Part shown: positions 1 through 9,108 of the stretch, piece by piece
Layout: every line of letters begins with the position of its first letter
How positions within the stretch are numbered: position 1 is the stretch's first letter
Source: Actinospineispora spinosispora DSM 44797
GTDB lineage: Bacteria; Actinomycetota; Actinomycetes; Mycobacteriales; Pseudonocardiaceae
NCBI RefSeq assembly: GCF_000429025.1
Contig: NZ_AUBB01000036.1
Location: 18,192 to 82,191, forward strand
DNA length: 64,000 bases
Reading direction: 5' to 3'
Program-made: the position numbers and the translations under genes
The notes under the pieces: model-generated
Told to the model about the DNA's origin: nothing
What the model saw: only the letters and a program-made list of their open reading frames with translations
Databases searched by the model: none

Positions 1-2049
1 CCCGACGAACTGGTCGGTTGGGTCGATCCGGTCCAGGTCAGGTCCTTCGACGGCATCGAGCCCAGGCTCCGGACCTCGAACGATGATCCGTCCGGGCAGC
101 GGTCACGTGAGCAGAGCTTCGGGGTGTGGCTGCCCCGGTGGCGGCAGTGGGCGGGCCAGGAGCCGACGCGGCTGGAACGGCGGGCGTTCTACGAACAGCT
201 CGAAGGCGTGGCCAAGAAGATCGAGCAGCAGGACGATCAGTACGAGTTCGTGCTCGCGGTCGGCTTGGTTAGCTGGCACGAACCCGGGCAGGAGGCGATC
301 CGCAGACATCTACTGACCGAGCAGGTTGTACCGAGACTGGACCGCACCGGCACAGTGACGCTGACCCGGATCGGTGGCAAACGACGGATGGAGGACCGGC
401 AGGTCTTCGACGCCGTGCCGCTGTATCGGGCCGCGCGAGGCCGCGCGATCAGCGCCGACATCGTGCGCGCGGACGGCTCGCTGCTCGGACAGGAGACCGC
501 CGATGCACTGGCATCGTGGCTCGGCCTCACCCTCGACTCGCCCTATGAGCGGTGGACGACTCGGCCCGGTGTGTTGCCGGAGACACCGGTGTTCAGCGTT
601 TCCCCCGCGTTGTTGCTACGGCCGCGCAGCAAGGTGCAGCTGGCCGAGGCCTATCGACGGATCGCCGAGGCGCTCCGTCGACCCGGAGCCGAGGTACCGG
701 TGGCGCTAACCCAGATCGTCGTCGACACCGACCGCGAACAACGCGACGAGTGGCTCACTCGGCAGGGTGCGGCAAGTGGCGATCTGCTGGGCAACGACCC
801 GCTGTTCCCGCTGGCCGCCAACGACGAGCAGAGCCGAGTGATCGATCTGCTCCGCACCGAGACCGGTGTGGTAGTGCAGGGGCCGCCCGGCACCGGGAAG
901 ACACACACCATCGCTAACTTGATCTCCGCGCTGCTCGCCAGAGGTCAGCGGGTGCTGGTGACCAGCCAGAAGGACCAGGCGCTGCGGGTGCTACGAGACA
1001 AGATCCCGCCAGAGCTACGCACCCTGTGTGTGTTGTTGGCCGGTGGCAGCAAGGACGCCGCCGTCGAGTTGGAGCAAGGGATCGACGCGCTGTCCGCCGC
1101 GGTCGCCTCGACCGATGAGGGGCAGCTGCACAAGCAGGTCCGCGCCCTCGAAGAAGAGCGCGACCGGCTACGGGCGCACAGCACGGTGCTCAACGATCGA
1201 GTCCGGGAGCTGCGGTCCGTCGAGCTGGTCACCCACAAGTCGGTCGTGCCGAAGTACGACGTCGAGGCCTACCGAGGCACGCTGGCCGACATCGTCCGAG
1301 AGGTACGGGATCACGCCGCGGCGCATGATTGGATGCCGCTGTTGCCGTCGAATCCGCTGGTCGAAGACGTCCCACCGCTCTCGGCGGCCGAATTCGGGGA
1401 GCTGCGCGGGCTGTTGGCCGGGCGGACACCTCTACGAGCGCGACGTGCCGAGCAGAACATTCCCGCATCGGATCAGCTACCCACCGCCGCTGACCTCGAC
1501 GCGGCGCTGCGTGCGGAACGCGACGCCGAACAGAATCTGACGGATAGTCGGCTGATCCGCCAACTCGCCGAGCTGGGACCAGAGCGCCTGACCGAGCTGG
1601 AGTTCGTCGCTCAACACTCGTGGCAGATAACGCACAAGTGCGGGCTCACCCAGCAACCGCTCCCGGAGCACCGACGGTGGGTAGAGCGCGCCGTGCACGA
1701 CCGGCTGGCCGGGAGCAACACCGGGCTCTGGGCGCAGCTGTTCGAGGTTCTCGGTGAACCGGTACGACTCGAGAAGGCGCTGCGTGAGCAGGCCATCGGG
1801 GTGGAGGTCGAGTTCGGTGAACCGATCACGATGCAGAACCTGGGCGTGGCGCGCGGCTGGCTGAACACCGGCCGTGACCTGCTGGGCCATCTGAATGCTG
1901 GGGGCAAGGTCCGACGCCGGTTGCCGAGCAAGCAACAACGCAACGCCCAGGAGCTGCTCGACCTGGCACGGGTGGACGGTGCTCCGCCCGCGACGGCCGC
2001 GCAGCTCGAAGCGGCGCTGTGGCGGATCGAGGCCGAGATCGCAGCCTAG
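1..2049 (+). CDS. Superfamily 1 helicase-nuclease, N-terminal part (5' end outside window, ends at in-frame TAG)
   Basis: The frame is open from base 1, so the true start lies upstream of the window. The visible part carries a P-loop (GPPGTGKT, about bases 880-903) followed by a long charged region rich in helical segments, as in UvrD/Upf1-like superfamily 1 helicases. It stops at TAG 2047-2049, but the same frame continues without a gap into the next entry, which supplies the missing helicase motifs and a nuclease domain. This is therefore one ancestral gene of more than 1415 codons interrupted by a single nonsense codon (CAG to TAG is the simplest change). Alone, this fragment could bind ATP but would lack the Walker B motif. 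It is the first visible gene of the defence island. Being an interrupted helicase is well supported; its biological role is inferred from neighbours. Confidence 0.75.
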   Translation, partial: PDELVGWVDPVQVRSFDGIEPRLRTSNDDPSGQRSREQSFGVWLPRWRQWAGQEPTRLERRAFYEQLEGVAKKIEQQDDQYEFVLAVGLVSWHEPGQEAIRRHLLTEQVVPRLDRTGTVTLTRIGGKRRMEDRQVFDAVPLYRAARGRAISADIVRADGSLLGQETADALASWLGLTLDSPYERWTTRPGVLPETPVFSVSPALLLRPRSKVQLAEAYRRIAEALRRPGAEVPVALTQIVVDTDREQRDEWLTRQGAASGDLLGNDPLFPLAANDEQSRVIDLLRTETGVVVQGPPGTGKTHTIANLISALLARGQRVLVTSQKDQALRVLRDKIPPELRTLCVLLAGGSKDAAVELEQGIDALSAAVASTDEGQLHKQVRALEEERDRLRAHSTVLNDRVRELRSVELVTHKSVVPKYDVEAYRGTLADIVREVRDHAAAHDWMPLLPSNPLVEDVPPLSAAEFGELRGLLAGRTPLRARRAEQNIPASDQLPTAADLDAALRAERDAEQNLTDSRLIRQLAELGPERLTELEFVAQHSWQITHKCGLTQQPLPEHRRWVERAVHDRLAGSNTGLWAQLFEVLGEPVRLEKALREQAIGVEVEFGEPITMQNLGVARGWLNTGRDLLGHLNAGGKVRRRLPSKQQRNAQELLDLARVDGAPPATAAQLEAALWRIEAEIAA

Positions 2050-2079
2050 CAGCTCGCCCGCACCTGGTCCGATGTCGGT

Positions 2080-4248
2080 GTGCCGATCCGGCCCGGCAAG
2101 GCGAACGTGATGCTGTCCGAGCTCGCTGACAACGCGGCCGTGCTGCACCTGGTCCAGCAGCTCGGCCAGGCGAGGGATGCCTGCGCCGCCGTGCTCGGGG
2201 CAGGCGGCATCCTGCTGCGGTTGAATGATCTTCCGTCCTTCCTCGGTGCCCTCGATTTGTTGCCCGCCGCGCGGCAACGCCTGATGCTCGACCAGGCGGG
2301 CGCTCGGGTCGACGAACTACACCAACAGGTCGCGGAGTGGACCGAGCGGGCACCAGCCTGCCCAGAGCTGTCGTACCTGCTCTCCGCCATCACCCGGCGG
2401 GACGTCGACGGCTATGCCACAGGGTTGGGCGAGGTCAGAGCGGCACAAGCGGAGCAGCACGACGAACGACGCATGCTCGCGCTGTCCAGAACACTGACTT
2501 CCGTTCACCCGGAGCTGCTGCGCCTGCTGGAACAGGAACCGGATGACCCGGTGTGGCGGGAGCGGGACATCCCCTCGGCCTGGGCATGGTCCCGGGCGCA
2601 ATCCTTTGTCACCGCGCACCGCAATGCGGCGGAGGAACGCCGACTGCTCGAAGAGTTCGAGACCGCCGAGGATCGACTCCGGCACGTGACCGCACAGCTC
2701 GTCGGTCTGGAGGCGACCCGGCAGTGTATGCGCCGGATGACCGACGATCACCAGCGCAACCTCAACACCTATCGCGGGCACATGAGCAAGATCGGTGCGG
2801 GTACCGGAAAGAAGGCGAACGAGTTCCGCCGCGCGGCGCGGGCGGCGATGAACAAGGCGCAGGACGCCGTTCCGGCCTGGGTCGTGCCACTACCCAACCT
2901 GCTGGACAACATCGCCGCCGACCGGAACCGATTCGACGTGATCATCGTCGACGAGGCGAGCCAGGTCGGCATCGAGCACCTCTACCTGCTGTGGATGGCA
3001 CCGAGGGTGATCGTGGTCGGTGACGACAAACAGTGCACACCGAGTGCCAACGCGCTCGGCCAGATCGACGCGGTGTTCAAGGCGAACGACGAGCACCTGG
3101 CCGAGATCGACCCCGATATCCGGACCAACCTGACGCCGCAGGCGAACCTCTACGACCTGCTGACCAACCGGTCGGGAAAGGGCGCGCTGGTGCGGTTGCG
3201 GGAGCACTTCCGGTGCGTCCCGGAGATCATCAGGTGGGCGTCCGACCAGTTCTACCAGGACGGATCCGGCGGGTCCGGTCTCATTGCACTGCGCGAACGC
3301 TCCGGCGACAGCCTCCCGCCGCTGCGGGTGACCAAGGTGGACGGCGCGGTCATCGAGGGCAAGGACACCCGCAAGCGGAATGAGACCGAGGCGCGGCAGT
3401 TGGTCCGCCAACTGGTCTCCTGCCTCGACGATCCAGCGTATGCGGGCAAATCGTTCGGAATCGTGGTGCTGCAGAGCGCGGTCAGACATGTCCAACTGCT
3501 CGAGCACCTGATCAATGAGTTCGTCTCTCCTGAGCAGCAGCAGGAACGCAAGATTCGGGTCGGCACCGCGCCCAACTTCCAGGGCGACGAGCGGGACGTG
3601 GTGTTCCTGTCCATGGTCGTCGCGGACCCCCCGAGCAGGACGACCTCGACATCGTTCCGGCAGGCGTACAACGTGGCGGTCAGCCGTGCGAAGGACCAGC
3701 TGTGGCTGTTCACCTCGGTCGGATTGGATCAGCTGAAGAGCGGCGATCTGCGTACGTCGCTGCTGGGTTACATGCTCGACCCGCCTTCGGTGTTCGGCGA
3801 CTCGCCCACACTGGAGCAGGTCGGTGAGCACAGGCTCGTCGAGCCGTTCGGTTCGCTGTTCGAGCAACGGGTGTTCCTGGAGGTCCGGCGGCGGGGCTAC
3901 CACGTCGTTCCGCAGTACCCGGTCGGACGCAAGACACTTGACCTCGTCGTGGTGGGTGAGGCGGGGCGGATCGCGGTCGAGTGCGACGGCCACTACTGGC
4001 ATTCCGGGGTCTCCGAGCAGGAGAACGACGCGCGTCGGGACCGCGAGCTGGCCCGCATGGGCTGGCAGACCCTGCGGATCCGGGAGAGCGAGTTCGCCTT
4101 CGACCCCGATCGTGAGCTCGGTGCGGTGTGGCGGGCGCTCGAGGACAAGGGAATCCAGCCGGGTGGCGCTGCGGATCCCGGTCGGAGCGGATGGAGTCCG
4201 GTCGAGCTGATTGACGACGACAACGAGCAGGGAGACAGCGGTGAGTGA
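2080..4248 (+). CDS. Superfamily 1 helicase-nuclease, C-terminal part (after in-frame TAG)
   Basis: This continues the preceding gene in the same frame. It contains the Walker B motif (VIIVDEASQVG, near base 2940), a motif like EHFRC (near 3200), the motif VI-like NVAVSRAKDQLWLF (near 3670-3710), and a C-terminal restriction-endonuclease-like domain of the Vsr/DUF559/MTES_1575 type. The nuclease motifs are VECDGHYWHSG near 3975 and RDRELARMGWQTLRIRESEF near 4036-4095. If translated separately, GTG 2080 is possible, but GTG 2107 has a better upstream AAGG at 5 nt spacing, so restart after the stop is conceivable. The end overlaps the next gene by 8 nt. Helicase-nuclease fusions of this build are common in defence islands. 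Whether this copy is functional, split or a pseudogene cannot be told from sequence. Confidence 0.72.
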   Translation: MPIRPGKANVMLSELADNAAVLHLVQQLGQARDACAAVLGAGGILLRLNDLPSFLGALDLLPAARQRLMLDQAGARVDELHQQVAEWTERAPACPELSYLLSAITRRDVDGYATGLGEVRAAQAEQHDERRMLALSRTLTSVHPELLRLLEQEPDDPVWRERDIPSAWAWSRAQSFVTAHRNAAEERRLLEEFETAEDRLRHVTAQLVGLEATRQCMRRMTDDHQRNLNTYRGHMSKIGAGTGKKANEFRRAARAAMNKAQDAVPAWVVPLPNLLDNIAADRNRFDVIIVDEASQVGIEHLYLLWMAPRVIVVGDDKQCTPSANALGQIDAVFKANDEHLAEIDPDIRTNLTPQANLYDLLTNRSGKGALVRLREHFRCVPEIIRWASDQFYQDGSGGSGLIALRERSGDSLPPLRVTKVDGAVIEGKDTRKRNETEARQLVRQLVSCLDDPAYAGKSFGIVVLQSAVRHVQLLEHLINEFVSPEQQQERKIRVGTAPNFQGDERDVVFLSMVVADPPSRTTSTSFRQAYNVAVSRAKDQLWLFTSVGLDQLKSGDLRTSLLGYMLDPPSVFGDSPTLEQVGEHRLVEPFGSLFEQRVFLEVRRRGYHVVPQYPVGRKTLDLVVVGEAGRIAVECDGHYWHSGVSEQENDARRDRELARMGWQTLRIRESEFAFDPDRELGAVWRALEDKGIQPGGAADPGRSGWSPVELIDDDNEQGDSGE

Positions 4249-5059
4249 TGTCGAGGTACGGCTCGACGGCAACGTGCTGGACGGAATCGCGACGCTGATC
4301 TGCGGCGACGACACCGACTACTACCGCGCCGGCTATCAGATCGCCAAGTTCTTCCGCGCGGCCGGCTGGCGCGACGTCGATGAATGCGAAGGCTACCGGC
4401 GCACCTGGGCCCGGGAGCAGTTGGAGCAGCGTCGTGACGATTCCGACGCGCTGCGCGGTGTGCTGCTACGACTGGCCGACCCTCGGGAGTATCTGGACGA
4501 CGAGCGGTCCCGGGCCGAGGTGATCATCGAATTGAACCGGTTACTCGCGTTCGAGGGCCTCCACGTGTTCTACGAGCGGGGCCGCCCGGTTCTGAGCCAG
4601 GAGGTCACGGCCGCCAACCGGATCACCATGGAGCAACCCGCCGAGCTGAAGGCGAGCCTGGCGGAGATAGTCAACGACGCCCGGTTCGGCGATCAGCTCC
4701 AGGGCCGGTTGGATGAGGCATACGTGTGCTGGCACGCCGGAGCCCCGACAGCCGCGATCATCATGCTCGGCAGCCTGCTCGAGGGTGTCCTCTATGACGT
4801 CGCATCAAGTCAGCGGCGAGACGGCAAGGAGCCGGCGGACTTCTTGGCGCCATTGCTGAAGCTGGCTCACGCTCAAGGCTGGATCGCCAGGGAAGTCTTC
4901 GAGTACTCGGAGGTCCTCCGGGGGCATCGGAACCTGGTGCATCCCCGGCGGCAGTTGGTCGACTCCTACGCACCGGACGCCGACATCGCACGCATCGCAT
5001 GGAACGTGGTGGTCGCGGCACTCAACGACCTTGCGGCGCTGCCACCGCCCACCCCGTAG
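4241..5059 (+). CDS. HEPN-domain protein, AbiJ/Abi_C-like
   Basis: 272 aa from GTG 4241, chosen because a GGGAG Shine-Dalgarno sits 6 nt upstream; a TTG at 4211 is less likely. The N-terminal ~115 residues resemble the AbiJ N-terminal domain type, with a hydrophobic/aromatic segment (YYRAGYQIAKFFRAAGW) and a basic stretch. The C-terminal half (about 135-265) is an all-helical HEPN-like domain with ALLEG-like and RNLVHP motifs. Arg227 or Arg230 and His234 give the R-x(4-6)-H signature expected of HEPN RNases. Such proteins act as abortive-infection toxins that cleave RNA. It overlaps the helicase-nuclease by 8 nt and ends 12 nt before jetD, so co-expression with both is likely. The family call rests on motif recognition; RNase activity is inferred. 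Confidence 0.7.
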   Translation: MSDVEVRLDGNVLDGIATLICGDDTDYYRAGYQIAKFFRAAGWRDVDECEGYRRTWAREQLEQRRDDSDALRGVLLRLADPREYLDDERSRAEVIIELNRLLAFEGLHVFYERGRPVLSQEVTAANRITMEQPAELKASLAEIVNDARFGDQLQGRLDEAYVCWHAGAPTAAIIMLGSLLEGVLYDVASSQRRDGKEPADFLAPLLKLAHAQGWIAREVFEYSEVLRGHRNLVHPRRQLVDSYAPDADIARIAWNVVVAALNDLAALPPPTP

Positions 5060-5071
5060 GATTCGGCGGTT

Positions 5072-6259
5072 GTGCGCAGGATCGCTCAGCTGTCGCCCGC
5101 CCTGGGTCCGCTGTGGGCTGCCGCGCACGAGCGGCTGTCCTCGGGCCGGCCGGTCAGCCGGGTGCGGGTGGGGCCGCTGACCGAGGAGCAGCGCACCGCC
5201 GTTGCCGATCTCCTCGGCCTGACCCGGCTGCCCGACGAGTACGCCATCGTGTCGATGCCGCAGCTGGACGACGTGCTGCGCAGTGCGGTCGGGGCGGACG
5301 TCCGCGAGGTCGTCGGTGAGCTGGTCGGTCCGCTCGGCGACCGGGCCCGGGACCGGCGGCTCGCCGAGGTGCGGCGCGGTGAGCTGTGGAGCTGGTTCGA
5401 GGAGCATCCGGTGGTGGTCGGCCAGCCGGCGCTGCGCGACTGGGTCGCGGCGGTGCGCAGGAACGGGCTGGTCGCGAACTCGGTCAGCACCACACGGGAT
5501 GTGCTGACGCAGGCGTTGGCGGTTCTGGCCCGGCTTCCGGCGTCGGGGGTCTCGCTGCCGATGCTCGCCGACGACGTGCTGCACGATCCGCACGGCCTCG
5601 ACGAGGGGACCCGGTGCGCGGGGCTGGTGCTGCGGGCGCTGTCGTTCCTGTACGAGGTCGAGCCGCCGACCGACGCGGCGCGGCGGCGGGCGGTGTGGGA
5701 GCGGGCCGGGGTCGCCGACGACGAGTTGTCCTCGACGGTGCTCGCGGCCGGGTTGCGCCCTGCCGGGGACGACCCGGCCGCGCGGATCCTGCGGGTGTGC
5801 GCGGACGCCGGGCAGGCCGCGGCGCTCACCCTGGGGCAGCTGCGCTCGGCGCGGTGGACGAACCTGCCCGCCGAGGTCTGGGTGTTCGAGAACCCGAGTG
5901 TGCTGGCGCTCGCGCTCGGACGGTTCGGCCGTGGCTGTCCGCCGATGGTCTGCACCTCCGGGTGGCCGAGCAGCGCCGGGATGGTGCTGTTGCGGCTGCT
6001 GTCCCCGACCTGCCGGCTGTACTACCACGGGGACTTCGACGGTGAAGGTCTGCGCATCGCCGCGACCGTGCTGGCCAGGACCGGTGCGGCGCCGTGGCGG
6101 ATGACCACCTCGGACTATCTGGCCGGTCTCGGCGAGGGCCCACCGGTCGGCCGTGTGACCGAGGCACCCTGGGATCCCGACCTCGCCGCCGCCCTGCGTG
6201 AGTCCGGCGTGGCGGTGACCGAGGAGCGTGTGGCCTCGGGATTACTCGACTCGTGGTGA
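5072..6259 (+). CDS. jetD: Wadjet protein JetD, Toprim-like nuclease (TIGR02679/DUF2399)
   Basis: 395 aa from GTG 5072. The C-terminal DUF2399 part carries the Toprim-like acidic residues: Glu273 in VFENPSVL, and Asp321 and Asp323 in YYHGDFDGEGLRIA. The N-terminal part matches the DUF3323 portion of the TIGR02679 family, and the length is usual. In Wadjet, JetD is the metal-dependent nuclease that cuts circular plasmid DNA after the JetABC SMC complex has extruded it. Here jetD lies first, 12 nt after the HEPN gene and 66 nt before jetA, whereas jetD is more often described last. Key catalytic residues are intact. Confidence 0.92.
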   Translation: MRRIAQLSPALGPLWAAAHERLSSGRPVSRVRVGPLTEEQRTAVADLLGLTRLPDEYAIVSMPQLDDVLRSAVGADVREVVGELVGPLGDRARDRRLAEVRRGELWSWFEEHPVVVGQPALRDWVAAVRRNGLVANSVSTTRDVLTQALAVLARLPASGVSLPMLADDVLHDPHGLDEGTRCAGLVLRALSFLYEVEPPTDAARRRAVWERAGVADDELSSTVLAAGLRPAGDDPAARILRVCADAGQAAALTLGQLRSARWTNLPAEVWVFENPSVLALALGRFGRGCPPMVCTSGWPSSAGMVLLRLLSPTCRLYYHGDFDGEGLRIAATVLARTGAAPWRMTTSDYLAGLGEGPPVGRVTEAPWDPDLAAALRESGVAVTEERVASGLLDSW

Positions 6260-6325
6260 AGCGCGGGCCCGACGAGCGCCGTCGGTGCGGTGGCTTACCG
6301 TGTCAGCCAGTCGGGAGGGGGTTCG

Positions 6326-7864
6326 GTGGAACCGATTCGCGTACCAGCAGAGATGTTCCGGTTCACCCACGGCGACCGGGCCGAGCTCTACATCGCCGTG
6401 CTGCAGGCCTTCGGGGAGGCCAACGAGCGCCTGGAGACGGCGCTGGGTATCGACGAGGTGCGGGCCCGGCTGCGGTCGGTCGGCTGGGTCGATGCGCTCG
6501 ACGACGACGATCTGGTGCGCGCGCTGGACCAGCTGCGCGGTTGGAACCTCGTCGACGTCATCCAGAACCACGCCGGGCACTACCGCAGCGCGAGCGACTA
6601 CGAGCGGCGCAACCTGCAGTACTCGCTGACCAGGCAGGGTGAGGCGGCGTTCGCCGGGGTGCTGCACGCGGTGGGTGTGCTGGCCTCGACCGGTGCGCTG
6701 CAGACCGCGGTGCTCGACGCGATCCGCGACCGGCTGGGTGATCTCGTCGACGAGCTGGACGAGCGGCCGGGTTCGGACCGCAGGCTGTTCGCCACGCTCA
6801 CCGAGCTGGAGAACCATCTGGACGCCCTGCGGGCCAACACCAAGCAGTTCAACGGTGAGCTGCAGCGGCTGCTGCGCGCGGACGGCGCCGAGCAGGCCAC
6901 CTTCCACGAGGTCAAGGCGGCGACCGTCGCCTACCTGCGCGAGTTCCTGACCAATCTCGATCAGCGCAGCCACACCATCGCAGGCCGGATCGACGAGGTC
7001 GGGCGGCGCGGCGTCGGTGTGCTGCACCAGCGTGCGCTGCTCGGCGCCGACCTGCCCCAGCTCGGCTCCGAGGACCCGGGCCCGGCCTGGGTGGCGCACC
7101 GCGGGGCCAGGTGGGAGGGGTTGTGCGCCTGGTTCCGCCCGACCGACGGCAGCGCGCCCCGGGTCGAGCAGCTGCATCTGGTGGCGCGCCGGGCGATCAT
7201 CACGTTGCTGCAGGTGTTGGACCGGATCGCCGAGTCGCGGCGGCGCACCAGCAGCGCGGTCAACGACTTCCGCGAGCTGGCGCGCTGGTTCAGCGTGGCA
7301 CCGGGGCAGGACGAGCAGCACCGGCTGTGGTCCACCATGTTCGGGTTGAGCCCGGCCAGGCACGCCCACCTCGGCCACCCCGATCCCGAGCTGGTCAGCT
7401 CGTCGTCGACCTGGCACGCCGCGCCGCCGGTCGAGGTGTCGCCGCTGCTGCGGTCCGCCGGGCGGACCGAGCGGTTCAGCCGTACCGGCCGGGTGCGGGA
7501 CGTGTCGGCGATCCGGGCCGCGCGTGCCGAGGAGGCACACGCCGAGCGCGCAGAGCTGGAGGCCGCGTGGCAGCTGTTGGACACCGGCGGCGCCGTGCGG
7601 CTCTCCGACTTCGGGCAGCTCGATCACACCGTGTTCGAGCGGTTGTTGCAGCTGCTGGGCAGGGCGTTGTCCGCGTCGCCGGCCACCGACGGGACGCGAC
7701 GGGCGAGCACGTCCGACGGGAAGATCGAGATCGCGCTGCGGCCACCCCGTGATGCGGCGCGAGCTCGGCTGATGACACCTCGTGGGGTGTTCCACGGGCC
7801 GGACTACCAGCTGGAGATCCGGGCCGCGCGAAGCGACCGGCGAGCTGTGCGGGTCCTCGGATGA
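6326..7864 (+). CDS. jetA: Wadjet protein JetA, kleisin-like subunit (TIGR02677/DUF2397)
   Basis: 512 aa from GTG 6326, preferred over GTG 6290 because GGAGGGG lies 5 nt upstream. The protein opens with a winged-helix-like segment (about 15-110), then long amphipathic helices and a central conserved block, as in the TIGR02677 family. In Wadjet it is the kleisin-type bridge that links the SMC heads and binds the KITE subunit JetB. Its stop overlaps the jetB start (ATGA), indicating translational coupling. Charged residues are abundant and no membrane segment is present. The call rests on family recognition plus its place in a complete jet operon. Confidence 0.9.
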   Translation: MEPIRVPAEMFRFTHGDRAELYIAVLQAFGEANERLETALGIDEVRARLRSVGWVDALDDDDLVRALDQLRGWNLVDVIQNHAGHYRSASDYERRNLQYSLTRQGEAAFAGVLHAVGVLASTGALQTAVLDAIRDRLGDLVDELDERPGSDRRLFATLTELENHLDALRANTKQFNGELQRLLRADGAEQATFHEVKAATVAYLREFLTNLDQRSHTIAGRIDEVGRRGVGVLHQRALLGADLPQLGSEDPGPAWVAHRGARWEGLCAWFRPTDGSAPRVEQLHLVARRAIITLLQVLDRIAESRRRTSSAVNDFRELARWFSVAPGQDEQHRLWSTMFGLSPARHAHLGHPDPELVSSSSTWHAAPPVEVSPLLRSAGRTERFSRTGRVRDVSAIRAARAEEAHAERAELEAAWQLLDTGGAVRLSDFGQLDHTVFERLLQLLGRALSASPATDGTRRASTSDGKIEIALRPPRDAARARLMTPRGVFHGPDYQLEIRAARSDRRAVRVLG

Positions 7865-9108
7865 GCAATCTCAGCAACCAGCTCGCCATCGACGAGCGCG
7901 ACGAGGTGTCCAGGGGCATCCGGCTGATGCTGGGCAACCCGCTGGTCAGCGAGCGGGCAGCGCCGGAGTCGTTCGACCTCGTGCGGCGGCGGCGGGAGCC
8001 GATCAAGCGCTGGTTCGAGTACTACTGCGGCTGGTCCTTCGTCGTGGAGCCCCGGCTGGGCTACGCGCGGCTGGCGAAGGTCAGGGCCGCCGCCGACGCC
8101 AGCCGGCCGGCCAGGCGGTCCCGGTCCGGGCGTGCCCCGTTCGACCGGCGCCGCTACGTACTGCTCTGTGTGACCTGCGCCGAGCTGCTCACCGCGGCGG
8201 TCACCACGATCGGGCTGCTCGCCGACCGGGTCAGCAGAGCCTGCGCCACCGACGAGGCACTCGCCGGTTTCGACACCACCCAGCGTGGCGAGCGGATGGC
8301 GTTCGTCGACGTGCTGCGGCTGTTGGAGTCGTTCGGCGCGCTCGAGGTGGTGGACGGCGCGACCGAGGCGTTCGTCGACTCGGCCGAGGCGAAGGTGCTG
8401 TACCGGGTCGACGCCACGCTGATCATGCGCTTGCTGGTGGCGCCGATCGGGCTGTCCCAGCTGTCGGTACCCCTCGACGAGGTACCCACACGGTTCGACG
8501 AGCTGCTCGACGCGCTGGCCCGCGAACGGCGTTACGGCTCGGCCGCCGATCGGGACGAGCACAGCGCCGTGCCGATCTCCCCCACCCAGCGCAACCTGTG
8601 GCTGCGGCACTCGATCTTCCGCAGGCTCGTCGACGACCCGGTGCTGTACCTGGACGAGCTGACCCACGAGCAGCGCGGCTACCTGGCGTCGCCCACCGGA
8701 CGGCAGCTGCTGCGCCAGGCCGCCGAGCTCGGCGGTTTCCTGCTGGAAGAACGCGCGGAGGGTGTCCTGCTCGTCGACCCGGACGGTCTCGCTACCGACA
8801 GCCGGTTCCCGGACGATGCGAGCAACACGAAGGTCGCGGCGCTGCTGCTGCTGGACGGCATGGACGGCGCGGTCAGCGTCGAACAGCTGCGGGTGGCCGC
8901 CGCAGGGTTGCTGGAACGTTTCCCACGCTGGGCGAAGGGATACCGGGGCGACGACGGGACAGCTCAGCTGGTCTCCGACGCGCTGGGCGTGCTCACCGGG
9001 TTCGGTCTGGTCAGGGTCACCGACGGGCTCGTGTACCCGCTGCCGGCCGCCGCCCGGTACGCGGTCGGTTCGACCAGGACGAACGATCCCGAGGAGGACT
9101 CGGCGTGA
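7861..9108 (+). CDS. jetB: Wadjet protein JetB, KITE-like subunit (TIGR02678/DUF2398)
   Basis: 415 aa, starting at ATG 7861 within the jetA stop codon and ending over the jetC GTG start (4-nt overlaps at both ends). The N-terminal segment with MLGNPLVSE and WFEYYCGWSF followed by a PxxRPARR-type basic stretch is characteristic of TIGR02678. The C-terminal third has winged-helix character, with a conserved FPRWAKGYR segment. JetB is the small partner that binds the kleisin JetA in the SMC complex, comparable to MukE. Spacing predicts equimolar translation with JetA and JetC. No broken motif was seen. Confidence 0.9.
   Translation: MSNLSNQLAIDERDEVSRGIRLMLGNPLVSERAAPESFDLVRRRREPIKRWFEYYCGWSFVVEPRLGYARLAKVRAAADASRPARRSRSGRAPFDRRRYVLLCVTCAELLTAAVTTIGLLADRVSRACATDEALAGFDTTQRGERMAFVDVLRLLESFGALEVVDGATEAFVDSAEAKVLYRVDATLIMRLLVAPIGLSQLSVPLDEVPTRFDELLDALARERRYGSAADRDEHSAVPISPTQRNLWLRHSIFRRLVDDPVLYLDELTHEQRGYLASPTGRQLLRQAAELGGFLLEERAEGVLLVDPDGLATDSRFPDDASNTKVAALLLLDGMDGAVSVEQLRVAAAGLLERFPRWAKGYRGDDGTAQLVSDALGVLTGFGLVRVTDGLVYPLPAAARYAVGSTRTNDPEEDSA

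Noticed and set aside
7782..9104. Possible long N-terminal extension of JetC
   Set aside because: The same frame is open upstream but lies antiphase inside jetA and jetB, which have clear family motifs. The GTG at 9105 gives the normal JetC start just before the Walker A motif.
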